Source of the DNA: Pelargonium cotyledonis
Lineage: Eukaryota > Streptophyta > Magnoliopsida > Geraniales > Geraniaceae
Length of the DNA: 51,342 nucleotides
Assembly: GCA_036897625.1 (NCBI GenBank)
Contig: JAYMTA010000051.1
Coordinates: forward strand, 1-51,342
Reading direction: 5' to 3'
Positions 22,365 through 34,389 of the stretch are shown piece by piece. The translations under genes and the position numbers were made by a program. How positions within the stretch are numbered: position 1 is the first letter of the stretch; every line of letters begins with the position of its first letter. Under the pieces are notes generated by a model that was given only the letters and a program-made list of their open reading frames with translations, did no database searches and was not told the DNA's origin.

Positions 22365-22550
22365 CAATTTATTAGCCCCTCTAAATTCCCCAAATCTAAC
22401 ACAAATTAAAGTAGCAACAATGTGATTCTGTTTCATCAAATTCAGACAAACTCTCAATCCATTAGTCCCAAAATCTCTATAAATTAACACAAATTGAAGC
22501 AGCAATTATGAGACTGTGTTTCATTAGGCATCAACTGAAACACCGAATTG
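22365..22550 (-). repeat. Two-unit repeat in the NET3 leader intron
   Basis: CTCAATTTATTAG..ACACAAATTAAAGTAGCAACAATG..TGTTTCAT is followed by a diverged second copy, CTCAATCCATTAG..ACACAAATTGAAGCAGCAATTATG..TGTTTCAT. The unit is about 85-95 bp. It lies between the candidate leader exons and the acceptor near 22325. Confidence 0.6.
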
Positions 22551-22719
22551 AGAAAGTGTTACCTTCCAAAAATAAGCAATGAAACACCAAATTTAAACAA
22601 AAACTCATCTAAGGAGCCATCCATTTATTTACCAAACTGCCATCATCCTCCAACTCAATACTCCGGCCACCGCCTCTAGGCTCTACCACCACAACTAGAT
22701 CCACTACTGTCTACACAAT

Positions 22720-23290
22720 AAGAGAAAGTACCTCAGTTCAGAGAGGCTTCATCTCCAAAGGAGAAAGAGAAAGAAACTGAGCTCAGCGACGGTTCTTCAC
22801 CGGAGGTGAGTACCTGAGAGAAAATTCGAGTTCAGAGACGTTTATAGTTATACACAGGAAGTGAGAGAAGCTTCATCAAAGGAGAGAGAAAGTACCTGAG
22901 TTCAGTGACGGTTCTTCGCCGAAGAAGAGAGAAAGTAGCTGAGCTCAGTGACGATTCTCCTACTAGAAGAGAGAAAAATCGAGTTCAGCGACGGTTATTA
23001 ACCGGCATATATAGAGAAGCTTCATCGCAGGAGAGTGAAAGTACCTGAGCTCAGTGGCGGATCTTCGCCGGAGGAGAGAGCACCTGAATTCACCGGAGAA
23101 GAGAGAAAACTCGATCTCAGAGAGACAGAGACAAACGGTTATTCGCCGGAGAGCCTGAGTTCAGTACTGACGGTGCTTCGCCGGTGTAGAGAGATAGCAC
23201 CTGAATTCAGCAACGATACTTCGCCGGAGAAGAGAAGTAATCTGAGTCGGCGACGGTTCTTCGCCGTAGAATTCAGGGAGAGAAAATTAT
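22720..23290 (-). repeat. Tandem leader repeats carrying candidate splice donors
   Basis: About eight to ten degenerate units of roughly 55-75 bp run along the NET3 leader. Read on the NET3 strand, a unit is GGCGAAGAACCGTCRCTGA, then RCTCAG, then GTACTTTCTCTC. Six units have CAG or GAG followed by GTAC or GTGC (plus-strand positions near 22728, 22811, 22895, 23040, 23080 and 23200), so each could act as a 5' splice site. One unit near 22935 has lost the GT. The array sits where the transcription start and leader exon are expected. Confidence 0.7.
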
Positions 23291-23299
23291 GGCCAATGC

Positions 23300-23690
23300 T
23301 TCTCTGTCTCTCTATCGTGTTCGGCTCGCAGTCCTGTTTTCCAAGTCGTACTAGTAATTTACAAGAGACATTTCATTCCCAATATTACCCCTCATAACCT
23401 CTTCATATTCCACAGATACCACTACAGTTCCGCATATCTTCTAGGGGCAATTTTGGTATATCGATAAAGGCCTGAACCGGGCCGGGTGGATCATGTGGGA
23501 GCGTGTGGGCCCCACAGAGCAAATAAAAATACCATAGTGTAACGGTCGAAAAAACAGAGCTTCCGATTTAGTTCAACACTAAAACAAATGGGAACTTCAT
23601 TAATGGAGGATTTATGGCCAAGTGGACCCCAAACTTTACTTTTTTTTCTCTTCTCTTTCATTAGAATCAAATCAATGCCCACAAAAGAAA
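23300..23690. other. Probable NET3 upstream region
   Basis: TGGGCCCCACA near 23506 is a TGGGCC-type element upstream of the NET3 leader. No exon was found here. Confidence 0.3.
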
Positions 23691-24520
23691 TTATCTCTAT
23701 TTAGGTGCATTTTATTTTGGAAGCCAATTTTGGCATTCCAAGCTTTGTTTGTACATTCATTAGCGTAGTTGGTAAGAGTAACAAACTTTTTTATTTCTAA
23801 GTTTACTAGGTTACCGATTTAGTATAGAGGTAACTGAATTTTGGAAGAAATAATCTCTACTTATATGCATTAACTTTTGAATGCCAATTTTGGCATTCCA
23901 AGCTTTGTTTGCATAATATTCATTACGTATAGCTTATATAGTTAAGTTGGTACGACTAACAAACATCTTTTAAGTTTTTAGGTTACCGAGTTGTACTAGA
24001 GGTGGCTGATTGTTAGATAATGTATACGTTTTTGAGTGTTTGCTCGCCTTCACTTGCAACAATAACCACATATTTGTGAAAGATTCCTTCTTCTGTTTGG
24101 TATTTTCATTAATGCATCAAAGATTTTGGGACCAATTTTGGCATTCTAAGCTTTGTTGCTTAATTGCGTGTAGTTTATATGTAAGACAGACATAATTTAA
24201 AGTTTCTACGTCACTAGCTTTTGCTAGGTTGATTTTTTTTTTTGTTTTTTTGAAAAGATTGGTTAGTGACTAGTATGAATTAAGTTTTTTTGAGTGTTCT
24301 ATAGCTCTCGCAATGTATTAGCGGCCGTGAATCTCTTATAAATCCCTTGTAAACCTATTTTTGTGTTTGATGTTTTCATTAAGATCATATCAAAGTTGTT
24401 GGGAGCTAATTTTGGCATTCCAAGTTTTGTTGCATATTCATTACGTATAGCCGGTATAGGTGTTAAAAGTTGTTACGACTAACAAACATCAATTAAGTTT
24501 TTACGTCACTAACTAGGATA
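23690..24520 (+). repeat. Four diverged tandem repeats, intergenic
   Basis: AATTTTGGCATTCCAAGCTT, or a one-base variant, followed by TGTTTG/TGTTGC, CATTCATTA and a GTATAGY..AACAAAC block, begins near 23724, 23883, 24131 and 24409. Unit length is 160-280 bp. No coding frame runs through it. It lies between the NET3 upstream region and the 3' end of NHX. Confidence 0.7.
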
Positions 24521-25036
24521 AGTTTTTTATTGTGATCTCCGATCACTTGTATTAGTGGTCACATTTCTTTAAATATCCCGTGTAGACTTGCTTTCGTACT
24601 TGGATCAAATCGTTGGTTCTGGGTCAAAGTTTCATTAAACCGAGTGAAATTTGAACAACCTTATATAATGTTCATGAGATCGAATATGATACACAATATG
24701 GTTGGAGGATTATTCAAAACTGTCAATCCTTGAACTATTCTTGGACACAATCTATAACTATTTTCTTTGTTGGACATGTAGCATGGTTTTGCTTATTCAT
24801 ATCATATGTGCATACAAGAGCATACTAAATATAGTATGCACAACTGGTTTCAATTTGGCCAAATCCAGGAAGGAATGTGCCAAATGTTATGATCAATACC
24901 CAATATGTACATAATAAGAACTAAATCTCCTAAAATCTTCCCATTATAATTTTGGGAATTATGCATATACCAAATGGTATGATCTATCTATGCTATATGT
25001 ATACCCTAAAATGTCAGACATCGTGTATAGATCTTT

Positions 25037-28000
25037 TCAGGGTTCGGGTGAGGAAGGATTGGACGGTCTTGATCCACTCCCGCCAAAAACCGGGCGCATG
25101 CAAGCATCATCAAACTTGCGCCAGTAATGGTGGACAGTGTTCGTAGGGGTTGATAGTAGCTTGTATAAGCTGGGTTTATTACCCGGTGTGTTATGGCCGT
25201 TCGTGTCTAGATCCGATTCTTGGCTATCGCCGAGAAGTGGCAAAGAGGAAGATTTTGTGGAATCGAACTCCGGGGTCGTAGTGCTGTTCCTATGTTGCTG
25301 GGGATGCAGCATGAACCTTACGAGAGGTTTTGTCAAGGATCCGAACACCTGAGGCAACAAGATGGAGCGTTATTGTTACAAAAGGTGATGTATGTGGGTG
25401 GGAAGTGTATTCGCAGAAGATAGTTCAAGAAAAAGGATGGAACTCGCCCACTTATAAACTTGGCAGACCTAATTCGGGCTGTAGGCCATGTAGAGGACGG
25501 GTCATAGAACTCACCCATTCATATTTTGCAATTTTTTATCGACAATGCCTTTTCTCATTAAGTGGCGAGAAACAATAAAGTAGGCCAATAAAAACACGTA
25601 CTCGTTATTTGGCCAAACCTTTTAGGCCCATAGCCTGCATTGTCAGGTATATTACTCGGCACCAGTTGCACGTGCAACCGATGTGAGAGGACTGTCCTTA
25701 CAAGTACAACTACCCTTATAAAATCCACACCCTTCAATACCAATGTCCTGGAGGTCCTCATTGTGGCACACTTTGGATTTCGGATCTATTCGGGATCCTT
25801 CGTGTAGACGCCGTCATCTCCTAAAGGTCCGAATTTGAGTGGATCGTTGACACACGTGAATGAAAATTCACTTTCTATGGCCCCCTAACAAATTCACACC
25901 CTTCAGGACTGATATCCCCGTATGTCCTCATCGTGTAGGAGCCCTCAACTCCGGGAGGTCCAAATTTGAGTGGATCTTTGACACAAGTGAATGAAAATTC
26001 ACTTTCTATGGCCCCCCTATCAAATACACACACCCTTCAGGACTGATGTCCCCGGAGGTCCTCATTGCGGTAGCCTCCAAATTTCGGGTCTATCTTGGAT
26101 CCATCGTGTAGGTGCCCTCATCTCCGAACAGGCCAAATTTAAGTGAATCTTTGACACATGTGAATGAGAATTCACTTTCTAACATCTAGCTCAGGAGGAG
26201 AGATCCTCCATTTATATACCCAACACCCGTATCAGAAACCATTTTGAATTTTGAGTGTTTAACTTAACTAAGTACGGTAAATACGATCGAATAATGCATG
26301 CAATTTATTTTTTTTTTAAAACCGGGGCATGAGGTTAGCTTACCAGGGTACTGAAAAGAACAACTGAGATTGTGCTTGTGATCATGATTGCATTTCCAAG
26401 CAGTTGGGTATGCCCTGACCTAGTAAACTGCAAACATCATTGTACACAATCATTAAATAAAACCAGTGATCATGAACTACATATACAAGTGTTTCAGCAA
26501 AAATTTAGAAAAAAAAATACGAAAAACTATTTGTTATATACAGCAAAATTAAAGGACTAGTACTGAATATTACCTGATTATAAGCAAGAGCCATAGACAC
26601 AGCACCTCGCATGAGCCCAGCCCACCATATCGTGACCTGTTAGGATTGGAGAAACTATCAAATCGGTTCTTGAACCTCTAGGGAACTAATTTTATGTTAA
26701 AATAGTCTCCAACTCTTGAAAACTGACAAAAATGGTCCCCAACTTTACCTTCCGTTAGCTTTTCTATCAATTTTGCTGACGTGCCTAGAATTGATGTGCA
26801 TGTTGGTCGGTTTTCAATAGTTGAGAAACCATTTTAGTAGTTTTTACCTTTAGGAATACAAAGAACTCTAATTTACAAAAAATGGTGCTCACCTGCTTCT
26901 TGAATCCGATTTTGTCATCACTAGACTTCTTGGTTAAATTAGATAGGAAGGACAGGGGGAATACAAACGCTGCTCTCCCGAGTAGAATAAGACCGAGCAG
27001 GATTGAACTCACACCAACTGATGTGCCAGGACTGCAAAAAATAGCAAAAATTAACTTACTTAGATTGCATCAATGGTACAAAAAGGAAATAGTTTATCAC
27101 AATTCGAATATGTAAATAACTTGACGATACAGGCTTCATGAACAATCCTTGTAGATTCAAAAACTACCTCTTGCTCACAATTCTCCACTTCTCGATGTCC
27201 AAGGCATCCATACCGACATAGAGAAAGATGAAGATCTCCGAGACAAATGAGAATGTCGCAAAAGCGTGCCTGAAGAAAAATTAGGGACATTTAAAAAGCT
27301 ATATATGAGCAATTTTAATGATTTGGAAAGCTTGGAAGATAGATCTAACATACTTGGTAGTGACTCTTGAACTTTCAGTCACATTGTGCCAGGTATAGTG
27401 TGACATGACGATCCCACAAAAGAATACGGTAAGAATGCCACTTAAGTTGAAGAGCTGGAAGAGGAAAAGAAGTTTCCAATATCATCAATGGGATTGAAGA
27501 TTATACGACATTTTACTAGATACAAGGTTAGCAAGATTGAAAACATCATCGAGTTTGGTGGAATTCTCACCTCAGCCAGCATATATGACGAGTACGCCAT
27601 GAGAATCATAAGACCGACTTCTCGATCAGTGGAGTGCCTGAAATATTCAGCTACTTTAGATTCCACAAACTTTATCTTCCTTTTCACACTTCCTCCGTCC
27701 CAAATGAGTGTCCAATCGGTCTTTTTTTTTTTTTTTTTTTTGTAAAAATTAAGGATTAGTAAACTAGAGTTGGGACTTTCCCAGTGATATTGTTGGTAAT
27801 TCATATATAACAACTAACCAAAAGAGAAAGCGGAGACCTGTTTTGGAACAAAAATTCAAGAGAATGTGGACTCTCATTTTGGGTCGAAAAGAGTGATTAT
27901 TGCTTTCGAATTATAGAATAAGCTTATCTAATGCAATTTATAAAGTAAGGAATTTCATTTAATATCAATATTAGTGAAAGAATAAGTAAAGATGATCGCA

Positions 28001-30348
28001 AATCTACCTTCCGAAGTACAACTTCTTAATGATGTATGCGCTGAGCAATCCAACCTACGAGTTAAAAGTAGACCATGTCACAAACTAGAAATCCACATGC
28101 ATAAACATAATGCACCAACTGCCTTGCAAAACTCCTAACCGGGCAAGCATGGGTGAACATGCTTGCGCGGGCTTAACAGAGGAATGATGGAGAAAGGACT
28201 CACTGCTATACCGAGCAATGTGCTTGTTATAAACAGAGATAAGAAATTTCCGATGAATTCCATGGCAATGCTTGATGTGATGCGAGAGAGGTCAAATTTC
28301 TGTATGGCGTTGAAGAGAACAACAGAGGTTGCATCGTTTACCACTCCTTCCCCAAATACTAGACTGTGCAGTAAAGGTGTCTCGTCCTGATTAAGCACCT
28401 GTGACATCAAATGAAAACTTCAGCCAAAAACATTTGTTTACTTTTCTTCGGTTCCAATTTGAAATGAGAAACACGAGCCTGAAAGTATGAGTGTTTACCT
28501 GCAAGGTGCATACAGAATCTGTAGCTGAAAGGATTGCTCCAAGAGCTACAAGAAGTGACATAGTCAAATATCAGTGAGACAAAAGGAACAAACAAAAATG
28601 TACGAGTTCAAAATATAAAAGAATTTTTGTGCTTCGACCAGAAAACATAGATTTTATCTGAATACAGAAGTTGAAATTTTCTTCCTTGTAAGAATGCAGC
28701 ATCTGGATAAAAAAGATGAAAAGAACAAACGAGGAAACGTAACGCACTGCAAAATATTAAGTACTCCCTCTGTCCCAAAATAAGTGCTTGTTTCTCTTGT
28801 ATTTTTGTCTCAAATGAGCGTTCTCTTTCTATTTTAAAGCGTTAGTTATGCGTGAATTACTAATAGTATCCCTATAATAAGTTAGTTAGTATCCTTTTAG
28901 TTTGTTACAACACGTGTATGGTACAATACTAACAAATTTTTCTCAAAAAGGAAACGAGGGCCTCATTTTGGGATAGAGGGAGTAGTAATAACTACTTCAA
29001 AGAGCAATGAGGGATCCACAATCTATCAACTAAACCCAACTTAATAATACTTTCAAGCAATCATATGTAGAGAATATATGTAACTATATGATATAGAAAT
29101 TAGACAAATTAAAAATGGCAAGTGATAGAGAATACCAAGATAATCGCCCGTCTCCAGAAAACCAATGTTCAACCTTTTGAATAACTGCATAGAACCTGTT
29201 TTGGAGTTGGAAATTCCATCAGAATTGCAAGCAGAAAAGGCACACTCTATTAGTTGGTTCATTACGATTGTTATAATGAACATCAAAGCATGGAGCATCA
29301 TGTTTCACAAATTCATGTTACAATTCAGACCAAGATGACAAGATTTTTCTATATGTACGTCTCAAGTAGCATACCTAGCGATATTATGGCGAAGGATATT
29401 AAAGTGCCAATGGCACCGAACAGAACAATTGTTGTGAAGTTCCGGAAAAACTGCTTCTTTTTTACCTTGAACCTGATATAGAAAAAGGAAAGATCCAACT
29501 ATCAAATACAAAAACTGTCATGTTTTCAAGAAACTATTAAAGAGAACTCGAGCTATTGTAGCAATAATCACATTGAACCGTGCCAATTAGAAAACATATA
29601 TACTCCCATATAGACAAGTAAGCAGTCATTAGAATTTGTGAAACAGATAGAAATAATAAAAGCGAGTAAAATGCTTGTGACCTAAAATAAACATTTCTTC
29701 CACACAATAGCTTGATCCATGCAACACTGCAACATAACTAAAATTCAACCAATAATGTGTATATAGAACATAAAATTCAATCTTACCCAGCATTAAATAT
29801 GATTGGAGGAAGAAGATAAATAAAGAATAGCTCTTCATTGAATACTAAAATGCGAGAGCTTTTCCAATTGGTTGTTAGTAGAATAACGATTCCAGAAAGA
29901 AGGCCCTGCACTCAGCTCCAAAAAAAAAAATCATATAACTTGTTCGAAAAATCATCACAGAAAATTCAACAAACAGAAATACAATAATTTGGAAACATGG
30001 ATCCACCTTTTTAATTTCCTAATTTATTTTTGAATGAACAGAAACTAAAATGCCCCACACAAGCAACATCACCTAACTACCTTACTATAATATCTCTTTT
30101 ATAACTAATGTGGACAATATATAGCAATTGATTACGAGTTTAGTAACGCTCAATATAATTAATATTAAATGCATTGAATACAGAAAGGAACTCACGATGG
30201 CTATGGCAGTAATCGACTCGTTCATCCATCGATTCTTCTCCAGAAGGTGACCGATAACAAGGCAAGCACAAATGAGTGCCACGAATAGAGTTATTGAATC
30301 AATCGGAGTTCCATCAAACCCATAGTTCAACTTAAAGTTAGAAAACAT
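25037..30348 (-). CDS. NHX: Vacuolar Na+,K+/H+ antiporter, class I NHX
   Basis: Class I NHX proteins exchange Na+ or K+ for protons at the tonoplast, serving K+ storage, pH and salt tolerance. Fourteen exons join cleanly: 30348-30196, 29905-29787, 29472-29375, 29195-29136, 28545-28499, 28398-28204, 28054-28008, 27637-27571, 27454-27354, 27269-27168, 27031-26893, 26636-26574, 26427-26344 and 25348-25037. The product is 528 residues; Arabidopsis NHX1 has 538. Motifs are the amiloride-site LFFIYLLPPI (77-86), ATDS (151-154) and GEGVVND with the transport-linked N180-D181. About a dozen membrane spans precede a hydrophilic tail ending YWRKFDDACMRPVFGG. The start is the first ATG after an in-frame stop. 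Introns hold two Stowaway-type MITEs and a repeat-rich insertion. Which NHX paralogue it is cannot be decided. Confidence 0.93.
25400..26230. repeat. Repeat-rich insertion in the last NHX intron
   Basis: The last intron (25349-26343) holds a GC-richer stretch unlike the other introns. From 25728 to 26190 it has three units of about 135-170 bp, each with CACACCCTTCARKAC, a GGTCCTCAT block, CGTGTAGR, and GAATGARAATTCACTTTCTA. It looks like part of a mobile element of undetermined class. No coding remnant or terminal repeat was identified. Confidence 0.6.
26652..26830. repeat. Dispersed repeat in an NHX intron (TCC-AACT type)
   Basis: Phrases such as GTTCTTGAACC, GTCTCCAACT, GGTCCCCAACTTTA, CCGTTA and TGACGTGCC occur in the order of a widespread plant repeat. 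A related stretch with TAGTCCCTGAACT, GGTCCTTGAACTT and CCGTTAA lies at 51045-51200. Confidence 0.45.
27687..27895. mobile_element. Degenerate Stowaway-type MITE in an NHX intron
   Basis: CTTCCTCCGTCCCAAATGAGTGTCC at the left (first 20 bases diagnostic) faces GGACTCTCATTTTGGGTCG at the right. It lies in the intron between exons 7 and 8. The ends have drifted and the TA duplication is not clear. Confidence 0.55.
28764..28982. mobile_element. Stowaway-type MITE in an NHX intron
   Basis: CTCCCTCTGTCCCAAAAT and ATTTTGGGATAGAGGGAG are inverted ends flanked by TA. The element is 219 bp and lies in the intron between exons 4 and 5. Confidence 0.8.
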
Positions 30349-30387
30349 GTTTCTAACCCAAAATGACAATTGAATGGAGAAAGTTCA

Positions 30388-32019
30388 CTGTCATGACAAA
30401 CAAAAACTAAACTCAGTGCAATAGGTTTCATAAATAACAACCAATCAACCATGCATAAACACACTATTATGCACCAAACCGGTTAACACTCATAAATTGA
30501 TGAAATCAAATGCAATTATGCACAGATAAGCCAATTATTTCAACTTTCCAAGTTCAAATCTAAAAAATATTATCAAAAAGAATTACAAATATTCATCAAG
30601 CCTTTGTGACAAACATATATAATAAGTTGGTTTGGTACTTTACTTTCCTCCACTTTCTCAGTAACCAAACAGCAGCAAGATCAAGGACAAAACAAACTAA
30701 CTTGTGCTAATTAAGCATTCTATTTCTCTTTTCACTAAGCAGCTTATGTTTTTAGAAAAAGAGGTAAATGACAAAATAGAGAAAGCCTAAGACCTAAAAA
30801 TAATTTTTTGTATAATTGTTCACCAAACTAAATAACACTCATAAACTGATGAAATCAAATTAAATTATGCACAGGTAAGCAATTATTTCAACTTCTCAAC
30901 ATCAAATCTAAAAGATATTACCCAAAAAAATACAAATATTCATTCAGCCTTCATGAGAAACCATATTCGGTCCGTACTTTACTTTCCTCCATTTTCTCAG
31001 TAACCAAACAACAGCAACCAAGATCAACCAAAAGACAAACAAACTTGAGTTAATTAAGCATCTTGTTTTCTTTTTTCACTAATCAGCTCATATTTTTAGA
31101 AAAAAGATGTAAAGGACAAAAATAGAGAAAGCATATATATAACCTAAGAAAATAATTTCCTTCAGATAATTTCGCACCAAACGAATTAGCACTCATAAAG
31201 TGATGAAATAAAAGGCAATAATGCACAGATAAGCCAGTTATTCCAACTTTATTACTTCAAATTAAGGCATTGAACCCCCCCCCACACGCACACACACAAA
31301 AAACTTGAGTTAATTAAGCATTCTATATTCTCTTTTCACTAAGCAATAGTTGGTTCAGTACTTTACTTTCCTCCACTTTCTCAGTAACTAAACAGCAAGC
31401 AAGATCGACCAAAAGACAAACAAACTTGAGTTAATTAAGCATTCTATTTCACTTTTCCATTAGCAGCTCATATTTTTAGGAGGTAAAAGGACAAAAACAG
31501 AGAAAGCTTAAGACCTAAGAAAAGAAAACAGTTTCTTCCGATTATAATATTCCTCCTCTTCTCATCTTTTCTCGGCAACCAAACAGAAAACAAAAAATAA
31601 TAATAAATAACAAATTTCAAATCAACTAATTTTATGAAGACGAATGCAAATTATGCACAGTTAATCCACCGATTGCAACTTTAAAAACTCAAATCTGAGA
31701 CAGATTTCCAAAATTAATCAAAATTCCCAATGAAAGCTCATCAGAAACAAGGTCTTGGTCCGTACTCTACTTTCCTCCACTTTCTCGGTAACCAAACAAC
31801 AGCTAAATAAACGAAGCTACAGTTTCTGTTTTCACTAACAGTTCACATTTATAGGCAAGTAGACGACAAAAGTAACGAAACCGTTAGATCTAATAAAATA
31901 TCATTTTCCCTCCGATCATAATATTCCTCCGATTTTTTCTCGGCAACCAAACAGGGCGTAGAAAATTCAAACAACAAAAAATTTGAAATATCGATATCAA
32001 TAACAGAGCTACAGCTTAC
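30388..32019 (-). other. NHX leader intron
   Basis: A donor AATTCTG/GTAAGC at 32019 and an acceptor TTTGTCATGACAG ending at 30388 bracket a 1632-bp intron in the leader, 39 bases before the NHX start codon. A TATATAT stretch near 32090 is the likely core promoter. This model is from splice signals only. Confidence 0.55.
30475..31975 (-). repeat. Four diverged tandem repeats filling the NHX leader intron
   Basis: Four units of about 345-400 bp follow each other. Each has ACTCATAAA..TGATGAAAT, ATTATGCACAG, a CTTTCCTCC..TTTCTC block near 30643, 30985, 31368 and 31770, GTAACCAAACARCAG, and GTTAATTAAGCAT. Unit 3 contains an extra internal copy of part of the unit plus a C-run. The array covers almost the entire intron. 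Confidence 0.8.
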
Positions 32020-32099
32020 CAGAATTTTCAGATGAATTCCAAAAAATGAAGTGATGATATAAATATAAAATAAATTTACAGAGCGCGAAATATATATGG

Positions 32100-33960
32100 G
32101 GACAGTGGGAATATTTTAGAGGGAACGGTACGCTAATGAATCTGAGCCGTCCGATTTGACGATCGAGATAGATGATGAGTAGAAGGAATATTCTGGTGGG
32201 ACCCAGGGCACCTTGTTGCGGAGTCTACGGATGAATGCCACGTGGATAATATTTTTTTATTAATTTTTTTATCATTTGACGAACGTTGACCGTTCGGTTT
32301 GTTGTGGAAACAAAGTAACAAACAACGACCAGATGTCAGGGGTGATCTTTCTTCTCACCAGACTTCTTTGTTTTTTTTTTTTTTATAAATATTTTTTTGT
32401 TTGATTTTTGTCCATTTTAATTTTCTACTATTTTTTTTTATTCAAATAATGCTTATAAGTTATAAGTGTTTACCCGTTAAAAATTGAATGGAATAAAAAA
32501 GAAAATCTTTTTTTTGCAACATGAGTTTTTTGGGGCAAAGAAATCATTCTTGAGTTTTTTTTTTTTTTATACTTCCATTGAATTTTCAAACCGGAAACAA
32601 GTACATACGCGAAATAAAATAAATAAAAATATGAATTACAATGAGTGCATGATTTTGATCCCACATAAAAACCCGAAGAAAAGCGATCTGATTGGCCCTC
32701 AAGGATTCATTTCTTGAAGCTCCTCATTTCCACGACAATCAAGTCCGAGAGTGTGGTTGATGTTGTCTTGGCGGGGGTCTACAACTGATGCTTGAGTCTG
32801 AATAAATGTATATGTTGGAGGGGGGATTTTTATAATATAGATATTTAAGTTCCCTTTGTTTACCCCAAAAATATATACTTTGAAAAACATATATATGGAA
32901 ATGTGATCAATGAATCCACATAATGGTTAAAAGATTTATACTTGTACGATAGAGGGCGAATCTATCCACGCAAATTAGCCGGGTCGGATCTTGAGATAGG
33001 ATCCGGGGTGCCAAATATTAATCTGCTTAGTTCGGGTTAGATTGTGTTTAGTTTCTTTTGAGACAATTGTGTTTTTTATGAGTTTTAGATCAACGAATTT
33101 ATGAGCTCATAGTTTTATTTAGGTTGCCAATTCAATGTCTGATCTGGTTTGGGTTGTACTATGTTTTCTAAATGTATATGAACATTTGAGTATTGATTAA
33201 TAAATTATAATTTTCGTTTAAAAAAATAATAAATTGGTTATGCGGTCAACATAGTTTAAAATAACAAATGAGTAATAAACTGCAAAAACTATTCAACATC
33301 GTACCAATAATCTACATCGATAATTACAAAGATGATAATTAATAGTACAACATTTCTTTTCATCCGTAGCTATCTCTAAAACTATATATATTTGAATGGA
33401 GCTAAAATTGGACCAAAGAAAGAATGCAGAAACCAAAAATCAAATCCAAAAGTTTGTAGATTTGGAATTCACATCATTTTGAGCGGACGCGGCTGAATTT
33501 TAATTTGAATTTGAATTTGATGTTTATTTAGAAAAGTGGCTGACGGAGAGACAAATCTACACATTTTGTATGGAAACTCCAAATCCGCTCCACATCCCAA
33601 ACAAACTCTCACAATTTTTGGTTTAAGTTACATCTTTTCAACCCGAATTCAATAAGAAATCTAAATCACCACATCTAAACCAAACCTCAACTCAAAAGAG
33701 TCTCAAATCGTGATTTGCGTTTTACATGTAAATACGGTCCAAATTTTAAATGTAAAATCTAATTCGTCATGCATAGTAATATTTTCCCTTTATCCATGCT
33801 GGTTATGTTATGTTTCTTTTAGGTAATGGTGATAGTGACCAAAATGACCTAAATTAGTAAACTAAGCTCAACCAAACATAAATAAAAAGGCAATATGATT
33901 TCAGTACATATTTGACAAAATTCCAAAGTGAATATTCAGCTTATGTTTGTAAATATATCC
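32100..33960. other. Intergenic DNA upstream of NHX
   Basis: The first few hundred bases should be the NHX promoter. No further exon or clear repeat is seen. Confidence 0.35.
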
Positions 33961-33966
33961 CATTAA

Positions 33967-34068
33967 GCAAAGCCATGTGTTTACCATTGACCAGTTAAAC
34001 GGATATGATGGGCTAATGCAAAGCCATGTGTTTACCATTGACCAGTTAAACGGATATGATGGGCTAAT
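33967..34068. repeat. Perfect 51-bp tandem duplication
   Basis: The 51 bases starting GCAAAGCCATGTG occur twice in a row with no mismatch. In a window where other duplicates are diverged, this one must be recent. Confidence 0.9.
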
Positions 34069-34120
34069 GGGTCGGGTTTATACAAACCCACACCCAATTT
34101 ATTGACTTTTTAATTATTTA

Positions 34121-34383
34121 CTATCTCCGTCCCAAAATGAGTGTCTTGTTTATCTAAATTTTTTGTTCCAAAATGAATGTCTTGTTTCTATTTTTATGTT
34201 ATTATATTATTGTTTTTCCCATATTACCCTTATCACGTATGCACATAGGCAAATCTGCACATGATTGCACATGGGGTATACGTGGAGAAAATGAGGGTTA
34301 TATTGGAAACACACTCAATTATCTTGTAATTCTTAATTTTTGCAAAAAATAGAAATAAGACACTCATTTTGGGACAGAGTGAG
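34121..34383. mobile_element. Stowaway-type MITE, intergenic
   Basis: CTATCTCCGTCCCAAAATGA and TCATTTTGGGACAGAGTGAG are inverted ends flanked by TA. The element is 263 bp. Its interior matches MITEs 1 and 2 (TGCACAT..GATTGCACATG, AATTCTTAATTTTTGCAAAA). Confidence 0.8.
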
Positions 34384-34389
34384 TATTTT

